Below are positions 26,831-36,900 of a stretch of DNA of 64,000 nt, piece after piece. A program made the position numbers and the translations under genes. Under the pieces are notes generated by a model. It was given only the letters and a program-made list of their open reading frames with translations, made no database searches and was not told where the DNA came from. Source of the stretch: Acinetobacter sp. ANC 3832 (GTDB lineage Bacteria; Pseudomonadota; Gammaproteobacteria; Pseudomonadales; Moraxellaceae); NCBI RefSeq assembly GCF_002135415.1, contig NZ_NEGJ01000003.1, forward strand, positions 186,001-250,000, in the 5' to 3' direction. The first letter of the stretch is position 1. Every line of letters starts with the position of its first letter.

Positions 26831-27616
26831 ATGGAAGACACCCCTCTTATTATTGGTTCTCGTACATTTAAATCACGTTTACTTGTCGGAACTGGAAAAT
26901 ATAAAGACCTCAATGAAACAGAGACTGCTATTCAAGCCAGTGGCGCTGAAATTGTAACTGTTGCTATTCGCCGAGTGAACATTGGTCAGCATCCTGATCA
27001 ACCGAATTTACTTTCTGTGCTTCCACCTGAAAAATATACGATTTTACCGAATACAGCAGGTTGTTTTGATGCCAATAGTGCTATTCGTACTTGTATGCTA
27101 GCACGTGAACTTTTAGATGGGCATAATTTGGTAAAACTTGAAGTTTTAGGTGATGAAAAAACCTTATATCCCAATATCATCGATACTTTAAAAGCGGCTC
27201 GCACCTTAATTGACGATGGTTTTGAAGTCATGGTGTATACCTCTGATGATCCAATTGTGGCACAAGAATTGGAAAGTATGGGTTGTGTCGCAATTATGCC
27301 TTTAGGTAGTTTAATTGGTTCAGGTTTAGGCATTCTAAATCCGCATACGCTCTCTATTATTAAAGAAAATGCTAAAGTTCCTGTTTTAGTCGATGCAGGC
27401 GTTGGTACAGCAAGTGATGCTGCGATTGCGATGGAATTGGGTTGTGATGGTGTTTTAATGAATACTGCTATTGCAGCAGCACAACATCCTATTTTAATGG
27501 CTTCTGCTATGAAAAAAGCAGTTGAAGCAGGTCGAGAAGCCTACTTAGCAGGTCGTATGCCACGTAAACGTATGGCAAATGCTAGCTCGCCTGAAACAGG
27601 CTATTTTTTTAAATAA
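26831..27616 (+). CDS. thiG: thiazole synthase ThiG
   Basis: A 261-residue TIM-barrel enzyme that joins deoxyxylulose phosphate, the glycine- or tyrosine-derived imine and ThiS-thiocarboxylate sulfur into the thiazole phosphate of thiamine. Typical motifs are [10 protein letters not shown] at the start, LPNTAGC in the middle and [23 protein letters not shown] near the phosphate site. A GGAG ribosome site supports the start. It is followed by a terminator. Confidence 0.97.
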   Translation: MEDTPLIIGSRTFKSRLLVGTGKYKDLNETETAIQASGAEIVTVAIRRVNIGQHPDQPNLLSVLPPEKYTILPNTAGCFDANSAIRTCMLARELLDGHNLVKLEVLGDEKTLYPNIIDTLKAARTLIDDGFEVMVYTSDDPIVAQELESMGCVAIMPLGSLIGSGLGILNPHTLSIIKENAKVPVLVDAGVGTASDAAIAMELGCDGVLMNTAIAAAQHPILMASAMKKAVEAGREAYLAGRMPRKRMANASSPETGYFFK

Positions 27617-27672
27617 TTTTTGATTACTTTAAATCCATTTACGATTAAATTTCTCATGTGAAATCTAATCTC

Positions 27673-27704
27673 AAAAAAATGCCAGTTTTATCACTGGCAT
27701 TTTT
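27673..27704. terminator. bidirectional terminator after thiG
   Basis: AAAAATGCCAGT pairs with ACTGGCATTTTT around a TTTATC loop. It lies between thiG and the convergent quinol monooxygenase gene. Confidence 0.88.
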
Positions 27705-27761
27705 AAATTAATACTTAGAAATATAATGATGATAAAAATCACCTTTATCTTATATAAACCA

Positions 27762-28073
27762 TCAAATGCCTTTTTCTAAGATTCTAATTTTGACATCTAA
27801 AATCAAACCTTTGGTGGTTTTTTGATGTGCTTGCATATGTACGGTTTGCATATGTGCTTCAAGATGCTGAATGCTTTCCCAATATTCATACATGACAATT
27901 GAATAAGGCACTTTGTTTTGCATTGGGCTATCTACTGTACTATCTACATACAAGTCATAGCCATGACAACCCTCTTCGTCTAAAACGCTTGCCTGAATAC
28001 TTTTAAACGAATCTATAACTGTTTGAAAAGCCTGTTCAGAATCTGTCAAAATTTCAGCAATAACGGTAAGCAT
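27762..28073 (-). CDS. ygiN: putative quinol monooxygenase (ABM domain, YgiN-like)
   Basis: A 103-residue antibiotic-biosynthesis-monooxygenase domain protein (dimeric ferredoxin-like fold). The motifs EEGCHGYDLYVD and SIVMYEYWESIQHLEAHMQT match the ABM core. E. coli YgiN is a quinol monooxygenase that forms a redox pair with the quinone reductase MdaB. The same order is seen here: the MdaB-like gene lies 27 bp upstream on the same strand. It is cytoplasmic. The YgiN name rests on context plus fold. Confidence 0.82.
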   Translation of the reverse strand: MLTVIAEILTDSEQAFQTVIDSFKSIQASVLDEEGCHGYDLYVDSTVDSPMQNKVPYSIVMYEYWESIQHLEAHMQTVHMQAHQKTTKGLILDVKIRILEKGI

Positions 28074-28100
28074 GATTTAACCTCTCCTCAGCAAATAGAC

Positions 28101-28682
28101 TTAAGCAAATAATGCCAATAGATGCTGACGATATTCTGTTTTATACAATTCAACATTCGGTGCTTTAATCACATCATTCACAATAAAGGTAGGCAAACTT
28201 TGCATCCCTAAAAATTGATTGGCTTTATGAAAGGGTAAATAAACACCATCTACACCCACACCATGAAAGAATTGATCTTCATCTGTAAATGCATCCATCG
28301 GTGCATTCCACGTGAGTGACAACATATATTTTTTATCGTGGATTAAGCCGCCTGAGCCATATTTTTTAGATGCATCTGAACGACTACGCCCATCACTCGC
28401 ATATAACGTGCCATGCCCTTCGGTAAAAATATCATCAATATATTTTTTAACTGTCCACGGTGCACCCATCCACCAACCCGGCATTTGATAAATAATTACA
28501 TCTGCCCAAACATACTTTTGAATTTCTTCAGTAATATCGTAATCACCATCTGTGCGTGTTATTTTAATGGTATGCCCTAACTCAGCAAGCACTTCATTTG
28601 CCACTTGGGTTAACGTGTCATTTAATTCACCATTGGAATGCGCAAATTGTTTTGCACCATTGATGATTAAAATATTACTCAT
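28101..28682 (-). CDS. mdaB: NAD(P)H:quinone oxidoreductase, MdaB-like
   Basis: A 193-residue flavodoxin-fold reductase. The start MSNILIINGAKQFAHSNGEL and the motif YQMPGWWMGAPWTVKKYID are diagnostic of MdaB (modulator of drug activity B), which reduces quinones by two electrons with NADPH. Length equals E. coli MdaB (193). It heads the pair with the YgiN-like gene. A 23-bp perfect palindrome lies 80 bp upstream and is a possible operator. Confidence 0.92.
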   Translation of the reverse strand: MSNILIINGAKQFAHSNGELNDTLTQVANEVLAELGHTIKITRTDGDYDITEEIQKYVWADVIIYQMPGWWMGAPWTVKKYIDDIFTEGHGTLYASDGRSRSDASKKYGSGGLIHDKKYMLSLTWNAPMDAFTDEDQFFHGVGVDGVYLPFHKANQFLGMQSLPTFIVNDVIKAPNVELYKTEYRQHLLALFA

Positions 28683-28761
28683 GATTTTGCCTTAGATAAA
28701 TTTGATTTGCAGACAATATAGTTGAAAAAACTATTGAGAAAAACGCATAAATATGCAAAAT

Positions 28762-28784
28762 ATTATTGCTTAAAAAGCAATAAT
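28762..28784. promoter_or_regulatory. 23-bp palindrome, possible operator
   Basis: ATTATTGCTT and AAGCAATAAT are exact inverted arms separated by AAA. The site sits in the divergent gap between mdaB and the secreted-protein gene, where a regulator could control either or both. There is no GC-rich stem, so a terminator is less likely. Confidence 0.5.
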
Positions 28785-28831
28785 AAAATTCAAAGAAGAA
28801 TTAGTTAAGATTAAAAAGCTGAGCCTGTTCT

Positions 28832-29482
28832 ATGAAAAAATCAATTATATTTATTTCTGCCCTTTTACTTCCTGATTTTTGCTATGCCACTCCCCCATCT
28901 ATAAAGCAATTTGTCCCTAAAAACTGGGAAATCATTTCTAAAGCTCAAGGTGATTTAAATCAAGATAGAAAAGATGACTTTGCCATTATTATTCAACCTA
29001 AAAATCAAATACTACAGAATCGTAAATTATTGATTTTAATGTCTCAAAAAAACCGATTGCATTTAAACCTCAGTAAAAAAATTCCAAACTGGACCTATTC
29101 TGAAAAAGAAAATTGCATTAATGATGCTATAGAAAGTGGTGGTGTTTCTATTCATCGTGGTGTTTTAGATCTTACCTTTGCTGAAATGAACGCATGCTCT
29201 AATTGGTATGGCATTTCTTCAACCTATCGATTTCAATGGCAAACCATAGATTTTAAGTTGATCGGTTTTGAATATAATTTTTTTAATAAAAATAATGGAG
29301 AATCCACAAATTATAGTGGTAATTTTTTAACACACAAATTAAAGACCACCTTAGAAAATGAGAGGATCGAAAATGTGACTCCTAAAATATCATGGAAGAC
29401 TTTAGCACCTATTCAACCTGATCATTTGTCTAAAATTCAATTGAAACAAAGCGACAGCTTTCTAAAACAGATGCTGAAATAA
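28832..29482 (+). CDS. secreted hypothetical protein with an EF-hand-like motif
   Basis: A 216-residue protein of unknown family. The signal peptide (MKKSIIFISALLLPDFCYA) is cleaved near residue 19. Soon after comes GDLNQDRKDDFAI (about residues 40-52), a calcium-binding-loop-like sequence as in FG-GAP/VCBS or dockerin repeats, followed by a beta-rich body with two cysteines (ENC and NAC). It is probably periplasmic. It has its own terminator. Confidence 0.72.
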   Translation: MKKSIIFISALLLPDFCYATPPSIKQFVPKNWEIISKAQGDLNQDRKDDFAIIIQPKNQILQNRKLLILMSQKNRLHLNLSKKIPNWTYSEKENCINDAIESGGVSIHRGVLDLTFAEMNACSNWYGISSTYRFQWQTIDFKLIGFEYNFFNKNNGESTNYSGNFLTHKLKTTLENERIENVTPKISWKTLAPIQPDHLSKIQLKQSDSFLKQMLK

Positions 29483-29510
29483 AAATAGCACCTTTAAAGG
29501 TACTATTTTT
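29481..29510. terminator. bidirectional terminator
   Basis: AAAAATAG...ACCTTT pairs with AAAGGT...CTATTTTT with one mismatch pair. It lies between the convergent secreted-protein gene and the GST gene. Confidence 0.75.
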
Positions 29511-29535
29511 ATAAAGTGAATATAGTCCAAGCCAA

Positions 29536-30147
29536 TTAAGGAATTAAGCCTTCGTCACGCATTGCAATTTGCACTGACTGGCGTTCAGCCACTTTATTAC
29601 GCAATGCAATCACATTTTTAAACGGTGTTAAATCATGCTGAATCCCATTTGACCAATTTGTGAGTACAAATAGATAGGCATCCGCAGGACCGAAATGATC
29701 ATTCACAAGATAGTCATAATCAGATTCTTGCAAATAGTCATCTGTATATTTTAAAACTTTATTAATAGTTGCATAGCCACGCTCTTTTTGTTCTTCTGAC
29801 AATGCTGGACCAAAAAACACAGCATATGCATCATGCAATTCAGAATTCAAATACCCTAACCATTCTAAAACTTTAGCGCGCCCTAAACCTGATGGTGGAA
29901 TCAAATCCTGTTTAGGATCATGCTGTGCGAGAAATGGTAAAACTGCGACATTTTCAGTCAGAATCAAACCCGGATTAATCTCTAAAGCAGGCACATAGCC
30001 CTTAGGATTAATCTCATAATAATCAGCGCCTTTTTCTGTTTTATGTGTTTTTAAATCGACTCGAACAAGGTCAAAATCAACATTAATTTCATTTAAAATA
30101 ATATGTGATGCTAGCGAACATGCACCCGGAGAATAATATAGTTTCAT
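29536..30147 (-). CDS. glutathione S-transferase, beta-class-like
   Basis: A 203-residue GST with an N-terminal thioredoxin-fold domain. The start MKLYYSPGACSLASHI contains the Cys10 of bacterial beta-class GSTs, NPKGYVPALE holds the cis-Pro and LTENVAVLPFL the glutathione-binding turn. The helical C-terminal domain ends normally. It conjugates or reduces electrophiles with glutathione; the substrate is unknown. It is convergent with the secreted-protein gene. A separate, broken GST lies at 33207-33512. Confidence 0.92.
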   Translation of the reverse strand: MKLYYSPGACSLASHIILNEINVDFDLVRVDLKTHKTEKGADYYEINPKGYVPALEINPGLILTENVAVLPFLAQHDPKQDLIPPSGLGRAKVLEWLGYLNSELHDAYAVFFGPALSEEQKERGYATINKVLKYTDDYLQESDYDYLVNDHFGPADAYLFVLTNWSNGIQHDLTPFKNVIALRNKVAERQSVQIAMRDEGLIP

Positions 30148-30362
30148 ACTTGATCCTTGTTATTGAACTTCTAATGTTTTAAAACGCTTCCAACAATCTT
30201 GCAAGTTTTCAATCCAACTAAATTGCAATAAAGCGTAAATATAAAAAATATGACCCTTTGAATATTCAGCAAAAGCATTTCTTTTTCAAGTGAAATTCCC
30301 CTGCATTTTCATTAATAGATGTTTTAACATACGCATCTTTAAAGAATGATGAAAGGTTTGCT

Positions 30363-31808
30363 GTGATTAGTTTGAAAAAAGAGGAATGGTTTTCCAATAT
30401 TCGAACAGATGTTCTTGCAGGTTTAGTTGTCGGTCTGGCACTCATTCCAGAATCTATCGCCTTTTCAGCGATTGCTGGTGTAGACCCTCAAGTTGGCTTG
30501 TATGCTTCTTTTTGTATTGCGGTCACCATTGCCTTTTTTGGTGGACGCACTGCCATGATTTCTGCAGCCACAGGTGCAATGGCTTTACTCATGGTCACTC
30601 TGGTTAAAGACCATGGCTTACAATATTTATTTGCGACCACTATTCTCACGGGTATTTTACAAATTATTGCGGGTTACTTCAAAGTCGCCAAACTGATGCG
30701 CTTTGTGTCCCAATCTGTGGTTTATGGTTTTGTGAATGCCTTAGCGATATTAATTTTTATTGCGCAATTTCCAGAGCTATTAAAAATGGATGGCTTAGGC
30801 TATTTACTTGTAGGCTTAGGGCTGCTTATTGTTTATCTCTTTCCTTATATTCCTAAAATTGGCAAGCTCATTCCATCACCATTAATTTGTATTCTTCTTT
30901 TAAGTTTAATCGCCTTATTGATTGGTTCTGATATACGTACTGTCAGTGACTTAGGTCATTTCCCAGATACTCTACCAATCTTTTTAATGCCTGATATTCC
31001 GCTTAATTTAGAGACTTTAAAAATCATTTTTCCTTATGCCATCACACTTGCCACAGTGGGTTTATTGGAAACCATGATGACAACAACTATTGTGAACGAA
31101 GCGACCCAATCAGAAGGTGATCGTCATAAGGAATGTCGCGGGCAAGGTATTGCGAATATCGTCAGTGGTTTTATGGGGGGAATGGCGGGTTGTGCCATGA
31201 TTGGTCAATCCATCATTAATGTTTCCTCGGGTGCACGAACTCGCTTATCGACCTTAGTTGCAGGTGTTTTTCTTCTGTGTTTAGTGGTATTTCTAAAAGA
31301 TTGGTTGGCTTATATTCCAATGGCTGCTTTAGTTGCAATTATGATTATGGTCGCATTCACTACATTTAATTGGGATTCGGTAAAGAATTTTTCTAAACAT
31401 CCTAAGCAAAGTAATGTAGTGATGGTCACTGTTGTCGTTATTGTTCTCGCAACACATAATCTGGCTTTGGGCGTTTTAGTTGGCGTACTTTTATCTGCAT
31501 TATTCTTAATCAATAAACTAGAAAGTGAAGTCAAGGTTCAATCCACTCTTTCAAATCAGCATACCCGCTTATATCAAATTCAAGGTCAAATTTTCTTTAG
31601 TAGTGCGGATAAGTTTTATCAATTTTTTGATTTTGATGAGAAGGTTGAAAAGGTCGTTATTGATTTAACCCAAGCACATGTGTGGGATATTACTTCTGTT
31701 GCAATGCTCAATACTGTAAAAAGTAAATTCCTTGAAAATGGAATAGATGTTGAGGTTATTGGTTTAAATGAAGCCAGTAGCACAATTATCGATCAATTCA
31801 GTTCATAG
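30363..31808 (+). CDS. SulP family anion transporter with STAS domain
   Basis: A 481-residue SLC26/SulP permease: 10-14 membrane helices over residues 10-390, beginning [19 protein letters not shown], and a C-terminal STAS domain (about 400-480) with [14 protein letters not shown]. SulP proteins carry sulfate, bicarbonate or other anions; the substrate cannot be read from sequence. The start codon is GTG at 30363 with AAAGG upstream. No carbonic anhydrase or sulfate gene is adjacent, so context gives no help. Confidence 0.9.
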   Translation: MISLKKEEWFSNIRTDVLAGLVVGLALIPESIAFSAIAGVDPQVGLYASFCIAVTIAFFGGRTAMISAATGAMALLMVTLVKDHGLQYLFATTILTGILQIIAGYFKVAKLMRFVSQSVVYGFVNALAILIFIAQFPELLKMDGLGYLLVGLGLLIVYLFPYIPKIGKLIPSPLICILLLSLIALLIGSDIRTVSDLGHFPDTLPIFLMPDIPLNLETLKIIFPYAITLATVGLLETMMTTTIVNEATQSEGDRHKECRGQGIANIVSGFMGGMAGCAMIGQSIINVSSGARTRLSTLVAGVFLLCLVVFLKDWLAYIPMAALVAIMIMVAFTTFNWDSVKNFSKHPKQSNVVMVTVVVIVLATHNLALGVLVGVLLSALFLINKLESEVKVQSTLSNQHTRLYQIQGQIFFSSADKFYQFFDFDEKVEKVVIDLTQAHVWDITSVAMLNTVKSKFLENGIDVEVIGLNEASSTIIDQFSS

Positions 31809-32109
31809 AATATCTCTTTATTCTTATCTAGATTAAGTCTACATAGGCTTAGTCTTTTAAGACCTTAATTTTAAATGCCTTACTTTTAAAATTCCTTTCT
31901 TCTTAAATACATCGTCAAGCTACGTTTTACCTTTTATTGCTCTCATAGTGAACTTTCTCACATAACTATTTCATTTGCATAAATGAGAGAATAAAGAAAT
32001 TGTTAATACTACTTTAAGACACCTAATATATTTATGACTTATCATTCAAACATAAAAAAAATAATGGATAGCTTAGAAAATCAGTTTTAAACATAAAAAG
32101 GTGATAACA
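31809..32109. other. intergenic region between SulP and EamA genes
   Basis: About 300 bp. An imperfect palindrome AAGTCTACATAGGCTT lies at 31835-31850, shortly after the SulP stop, and may be part of its transcript end. The rest shows no gene. Confidence 0.4.
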
Positions 32110-32538
32110 ATGAATATAGAACACTGGTTATTTTGGGCTTTACTGTCAGCTTACTTTGCTGCTCTCACTGCAATTTTTGCAAAAGTTGGGCTTCAAGGCG
32201 TAGATTCAGACTATGCCATGCTTATTCGTACCATCATTATTGTTTTTGTCCTTATTTTTATCGTCTTTATTCTCGGTAAATGGCAAAACCCATTTCTACT
32301 TTCAGGCAAAACATGGTTATTTTTAAGTTTATCAGCCCTTGCAACTGGGGCATCTTGGCTATGTTATTTTCGAGCTCTACAAATAGGAAATGCTTCTCAA
32401 GTTGCTCCAATTGATAAGTTAAGCGTGGTATTGGTCGCTATCTTTGCCATTATATTTTTAGGCGAACGTCCAAGTTTACAAGAATACTTTGGCATCACCA
32501 TGATTACGGTCGGTGTCCTGACTATCGCATTAAAATGA
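32110..32538 (+). CDS. half-size EamA/DMT family transporter
   Basis: A 142-residue membrane protein with about five helices, one EamA unit of the drug/metabolite transporter superfamily. The C-terminal signature PIDKLSVVLVAIFAIIFLGE is typical. Standard members have two EamA units (about 300 residues); single-unit forms usually work as dimers. The start chosen is the ATG at 32110, preceded by AAGGTG; a GTG three codons upstream is within that site. The substrate is unknown. Confidence 0.85.
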   Translation: MNIEHWLFWALLSAYFAALTAIFAKVGLQGVDSDYAMLIRTIIIVFVLIFIVFILGKWQNPFLLSGKTWLFLSLSALATGASWLCYFRALQIGNASQVAPIDKLSVVLVAIFAIIFLGERPSLQEYFGITMITVGVLTIALK

Positions 32539-32723
32539 TTGCTTATGTGAAAGTATAAACTCAATTTTTATATGATAATGAATAAATAATTCATCTCACG
32601 TCATCTATAGTTTTATTGAAACTTCTTATATTCTTTTAAAACTATTTTTCCATCTTCTATTAAACACCTATCTTGCAAGTATTTACGATCTCTTTTATGC
32701 AAGAACGGTATTCTTTCCTAAAT

Positions 32724-33188
32724 TTAACCCAATTTAGTATTACTGTTAATAGCAACAATTTTTAGTCGGTTTTGATCATTATTCAACATAATGTTTAGAT
32801 CATTTTCCTGAACTGTTTTTTTGCCAAAAAATACTCTATTTTGTTTTCCCTGTAAACTCACCACAGCCAAGCCATTCAGTGTATTCACCTTCACATTTTT
32901 AAGCTCATACTTTTCATCAGAAGCAAATCGCCATATGGCTTTCCACTGCTGTAAATAATCTACCTTCGTTAACGTAAACGTCTGTTGCGGTGTTGTTTCA
33001 GCTAATACTATTTTAATGGTAACTTTATCATCCATCATCTTACTGACAGTTGTCATATCATGTTTATGAATCGCTTGATAGAAATTTGAAATAAAACGGT
33101 TCGCAGTCGCTTGATCTATTTCTGCAGAATAAACCTGACCAGAAAAACCACTTAAAAATAATAGAGAAATATAGATTTTTTTCATCAT
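32724..33188 (-). CDS. secreted hypothetical protein, NTF2/SnoaL-like
   Basis: About 155 residues. The signal peptide (KKIYISLLFLSGFSGQVYSA) is followed by a domain with the alpha-helix and beta-sheet pattern of NTF2-like proteins: FISNFYQAIHKHDMTTVSKMMDD, then beta strands and a VVSLQGKQ motif. It is probably periplasmic; no catalytic residues can be assigned. Two ATG codons (33188 and 33185) and a TTG (33203) are possible starts. It lies directly after the decayed GST remnant. Confidence 0.7.
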   Translation of the reverse strand: MMKKIYISLLFLSGFSGQVYSAEIDQATANRFISNFYQAIHKHDMTTVSKMMDDKVTIKIVLAETTPQQTFTLTKVDYLQQWKAIWRFASDEKYELKNVKVNTLNGLAVVSLQGKQNRVFFGKKTVQENDLNIMLNNDQNRLKIVAINSNTKLG

Positions 33189-33206
33189 TGTTCTGTCACT
33201 CAATCA

Positions 33207-33512
33207 TTATTTGAGTAATACTTGATTTCGATAGTCTTTATAAAGTCTTAATACCCATTGTCCTGCTAAACTCGGTCTCAGTTCATCCCGTTGCTGTCGA
33301 CCGAGTTGCGATAAACGAGCATCACTCCACGGACTATTCTCAGGTCCAACCAATGGCGCAAGCATACTTGTTGCCGTTAAATCTGCCAGACTAAATTGAT
33401 CACCCACCAAATAATGATCAACTTGACCACCCAACCACTCTTCTAACTGGATTAATCCTTGCTGAATACAGTCCCAAGAGTGAGCAACCTCTGCATCATA
33501 AATGAACCGATG
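33207..33512 (-). pseudogene. glutathione S-transferase remnant (C-terminal half only)
   Basis: The frame encodes only a GST C-terminal helical domain: a segment with LIQLEEWLGGQ, then YLVGDQFSLADLTA, the conserved N-capping and hydrophobic staple region of GSTs, to a normal stop. The thioredoxin-like N-terminal domain is missing, and an in-frame stop lies at 33513-33515. The sequence continues directly from the broken PadR gene in another frame, so a deletion probably fused the two. Confidence 0.8.
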
Positions 33513-33813
33513 CTAGCTTTACCAATAATGCACTATTGATATGCGGTAATTTAAGCGGGGTCGCAAGCCATTCTTGCATGACAAGATAACCACGGTCATT
33601 CAGCCGATAAACCTTCCGTGGTGGACGAGGTGCATTTTCCTCTATGTCACATTCGATTAAACCATCACTATGCAGTTTTGCTAAATCACGATAAATTTGC
33701 TGAAAGCTAGCATTCCACAAATAACCATAACTATGTTGAAAACCTTTGACAATGTCATAGCCCGTGGCAGCACCTGTACCCAGATAAACCTACAATACTT
33801 GACGAAGTGACAT
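33496..33813 (-). pseudogene. PadR family regulator remnant (internal stop, 3' truncation)
   Basis: From an ATG at 33813 with GGAG upstream, the frame reads MSLRQVL, a TAG stop at 33790-33792, then VYLGTGAATGYDIVKGFQ and a winged-helix continuation (IYRDLAKLHSDGLIE, APRPPRKVYRLNDRGY) to a stop at 33496. A full PadR protein of this type would be about 170 residues or more; this stops near 105 where the GST remnant begins. Two independent lesions make it a pseudogene. Confidence 0.85.
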
Positions 33814-33966
33814 CCCTTACTCCAAAAGAAAATTAATGTTTTCTATATTCAACACATTTAATATTCAATATAAGTCTCGTTGGACTTTTTGCATAACTCC
33901 TTTTCATTTCTTCTTGTAGGAGGAAAATAAAGAGCTTGTTCATATTTATACAAGACGTTTATTCGA

Positions 33967-36900
33967 TTAAATCACTTCATCCTTTTCTAACAACAGATTT
34001 AATCTACTATTTAATTTCGCTAAATTCCCTTTCGGATCTAACCACCATTCTACCGCCCAAAGTTGCAATACGTTCCATCCTAAACCTTTCAATACAGTTG
34101 GACGAAGTTGATCACGGTCTCGTGCTGTCGCGGCCTTAGCATAATCATCACCATCTACCAAAATACCTGTTAGATATTCTCCTGAAATTTCAGGATGCTG
34201 AATGGCTACGTCAATTCGACTATCACCACTACCCACCGCTAAATCTACTTTCCAACCCAACTGTTGTAATTGATCTTTTAGATACAACATAAACTCATCT
34301 TTAGATTTTGGCTTCTCTGTCGTTTGAGCGTAATAAGGCATCTGTCCAGTTGTGGCAAAAATTAAGAAGTCTTTTAAATCACGAACACCTTCACTATTGG
34401 TTCGAGACAAATCTATATGTTCAGGTGCTAAAGTTGAAAATACATGTAAAGCTTGTCGTGCACGGGTAATCGCCACATTTAAACGGCGCTGTCCACCTTG
34501 ACGATTCAATGCGCCAAAATTCATTAATAACTTGCCCTGCTCATCTTTGGCATAGGTGATGGAGAAAATAATAATATCTCGCTCATCGCCCTGAACATTT
34601 TCTAAGTTTTTAATAAATAAAGGTTCTATTCCTTCTCGACTTAACACATCCAGTTCAGGTGAATTTGCCAACTCATGATCTAACAAATCTTCAATCAATT
34701 TCTGTTGTGTCATATTAAAAGTGACAACACCTAGCGTTTGTTTTTGCTCAAGCCCCATCTGACTACGTAAATGCTGAAGAATAAATTGAACAATGGCTTC
34801 AGCTTCAGCCTGATTGGTTCGAGTATTGCCTTTATCGTAAATACCTTGTATTGCATGTAATTGAATAGCGGTATCTTTTGCCACAGGTGCAGGGAATGTT
34901 AATAATTCACCCTTATAATATTTTTGATTACTGAACTGAATCAAACTTTCATAACGACTGCGATAATGCCAATTTAAAACCAATTCAGGCAGTTTTGCTG
35001 CCAAGCACTCATCGAGAATACTCTCTAAATCCTCAGTCACATCCTCATCTACTTCTTCAGTATCGCCTTTGCCGAAGAAACTGGTCGGTGGCATTTGCTT
35101 ATTATCCCCCACCACGATGGATTGTTTTCCACGCGCCAATGCACCAATGGCATCCCACACTGGAATCTGTGAAGCTTCATCAAAAATGACCACATCAAAT
35201 TTAGATTCTGTATCTAAATATTGAGCTACAGATAAAGGGCTCATCAGCAAACAGGGTTTTAACCCCTCTAAGACTTCTGGAATTTGTCGAATCAATTCGC
35301 GTACTGGAATATGACGACGTTTCTTACCCAATTCTTTATTTAGTAAAGACCACTGTTTTTTATATTCATCAGGCTGTTCAAAGATCTTATGCCAACGCTG
35401 GATAATTTCTTCACTGGCAAATTTTTGATGCGCTTGATCTTGCTCAGAAAACTTTTGAATTTTCTGCTGCTGTATCTCACCACTAAATTGATTTAGCTCA
35501 GGATGCTGACTGAATTGACGAACAATCCATTGTCGTGCCAGATTAATATTCACCAATAACGTGGCTTGTTCTTGGTTTAGCACATTCTCTTGTAGATATG
35601 TGACAAACGATGCAAGCCCTTGCTGTTTCATTTGAGTTTTAAGTGCTTGCCAATTTAACCAATGACGCCATTCACTCGAATATTGTTGTAATTGTTGCTG
35701 TCTTTGCAGAAGTTGATTAAAGTCAATTTGGCTATAATCACGTTCAAGTTCCTGACCTTGCAATTGAATATCGGCTTGTAATTGCTGAATCAGTTGCGTC
35801 AACTCATCAGAATATTGGTTGACCTTGGTTAAATCATTTTGACTGGCAAACTGTACAGTCTGAATTAAAATTTGTGTACTCGATATACGTTCACTGAGTT
35901 CATTTTTAAGCTGTGTCCATGCTTTGGACATATTCTCAAATTGTGCCCAATCTGTTTTTTCACCTTGCCAATATTGTTCTAATTGCTGTGAGATTTTTTG
36001 CTCAATGGCTCGAAATTGTTGCTGATGGTTTTGGATATTGATCAGAATGGGTAAATCATGGCTCATCACCATTGCAGAGGGACGCTGTTGATCTGCTTGA
36101 TAGCTTCGTATTAAATTACGCAATTGAAATTTTGCAAACCAAGACCATGGCCAAAATTTCGCTTCGGCTTCATGCCACTTAAATTCAATCTGCTTTAAAT
36201 CTGCCTGATAAATTGCAGCATCATAATTAAAAATCAGCTTGGTTCGAGAACTGGATAATTCTACACACATTGCCTGTGCTTGTTGAATATCTCGAATATC
36301 CATAGTATTGATAATATTCAATAGCTTGAGATCATGACTATTAACAAAATGAACTAACTTTTGAAAAACATCAACATCAGTTTGAACTTGTTTTAAATTT
36401 TCAGCGGGTGCGAATTGACAACTATTTTGCCAAGTTTGTAATGCCGACTTTAAACTTGGAATCAATTCAGCTAAGCGTTGTTGTAGTTGCAAGTACTGAT
36501 CTTGCCATGCCAAGTTCCAAATATTACGTTCTATTCCTTCAGCAAAACCATCCAAAACCGTCAATCCATTCGATGCAATCTGTTGATATTGAAGAACAGC
36601 TTTTTGACTGAGTTCTAACAATTTTTCACGCGCGGATTGAGACAATTGTGCAATATCAATCTGCGGAAAACGTAATGTTGTTAATTGTCGATGCAATAAT
36701 TCTTCACTCATTGCATCAAATAAACTCCAACCAATGGCATGAGTTTGATGTAAAACCTTCACATGCTGATTTAAATCATCTCGGCTGTGTACCAACTGTT
36801 CTGATAATTGTTGCCATTCAGCTTGGGTATTTTTTTGCGTTAAAGCATAGGGATTATTGGTTAAATCAGCACGTTCACGTAATTGATCTAAAACTTCAAT

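Noticed and set aside
26998..27333. 111-codon minus-strand frame inside thiG
   Set aside because: Antisense to conserved thiG; no independent support.
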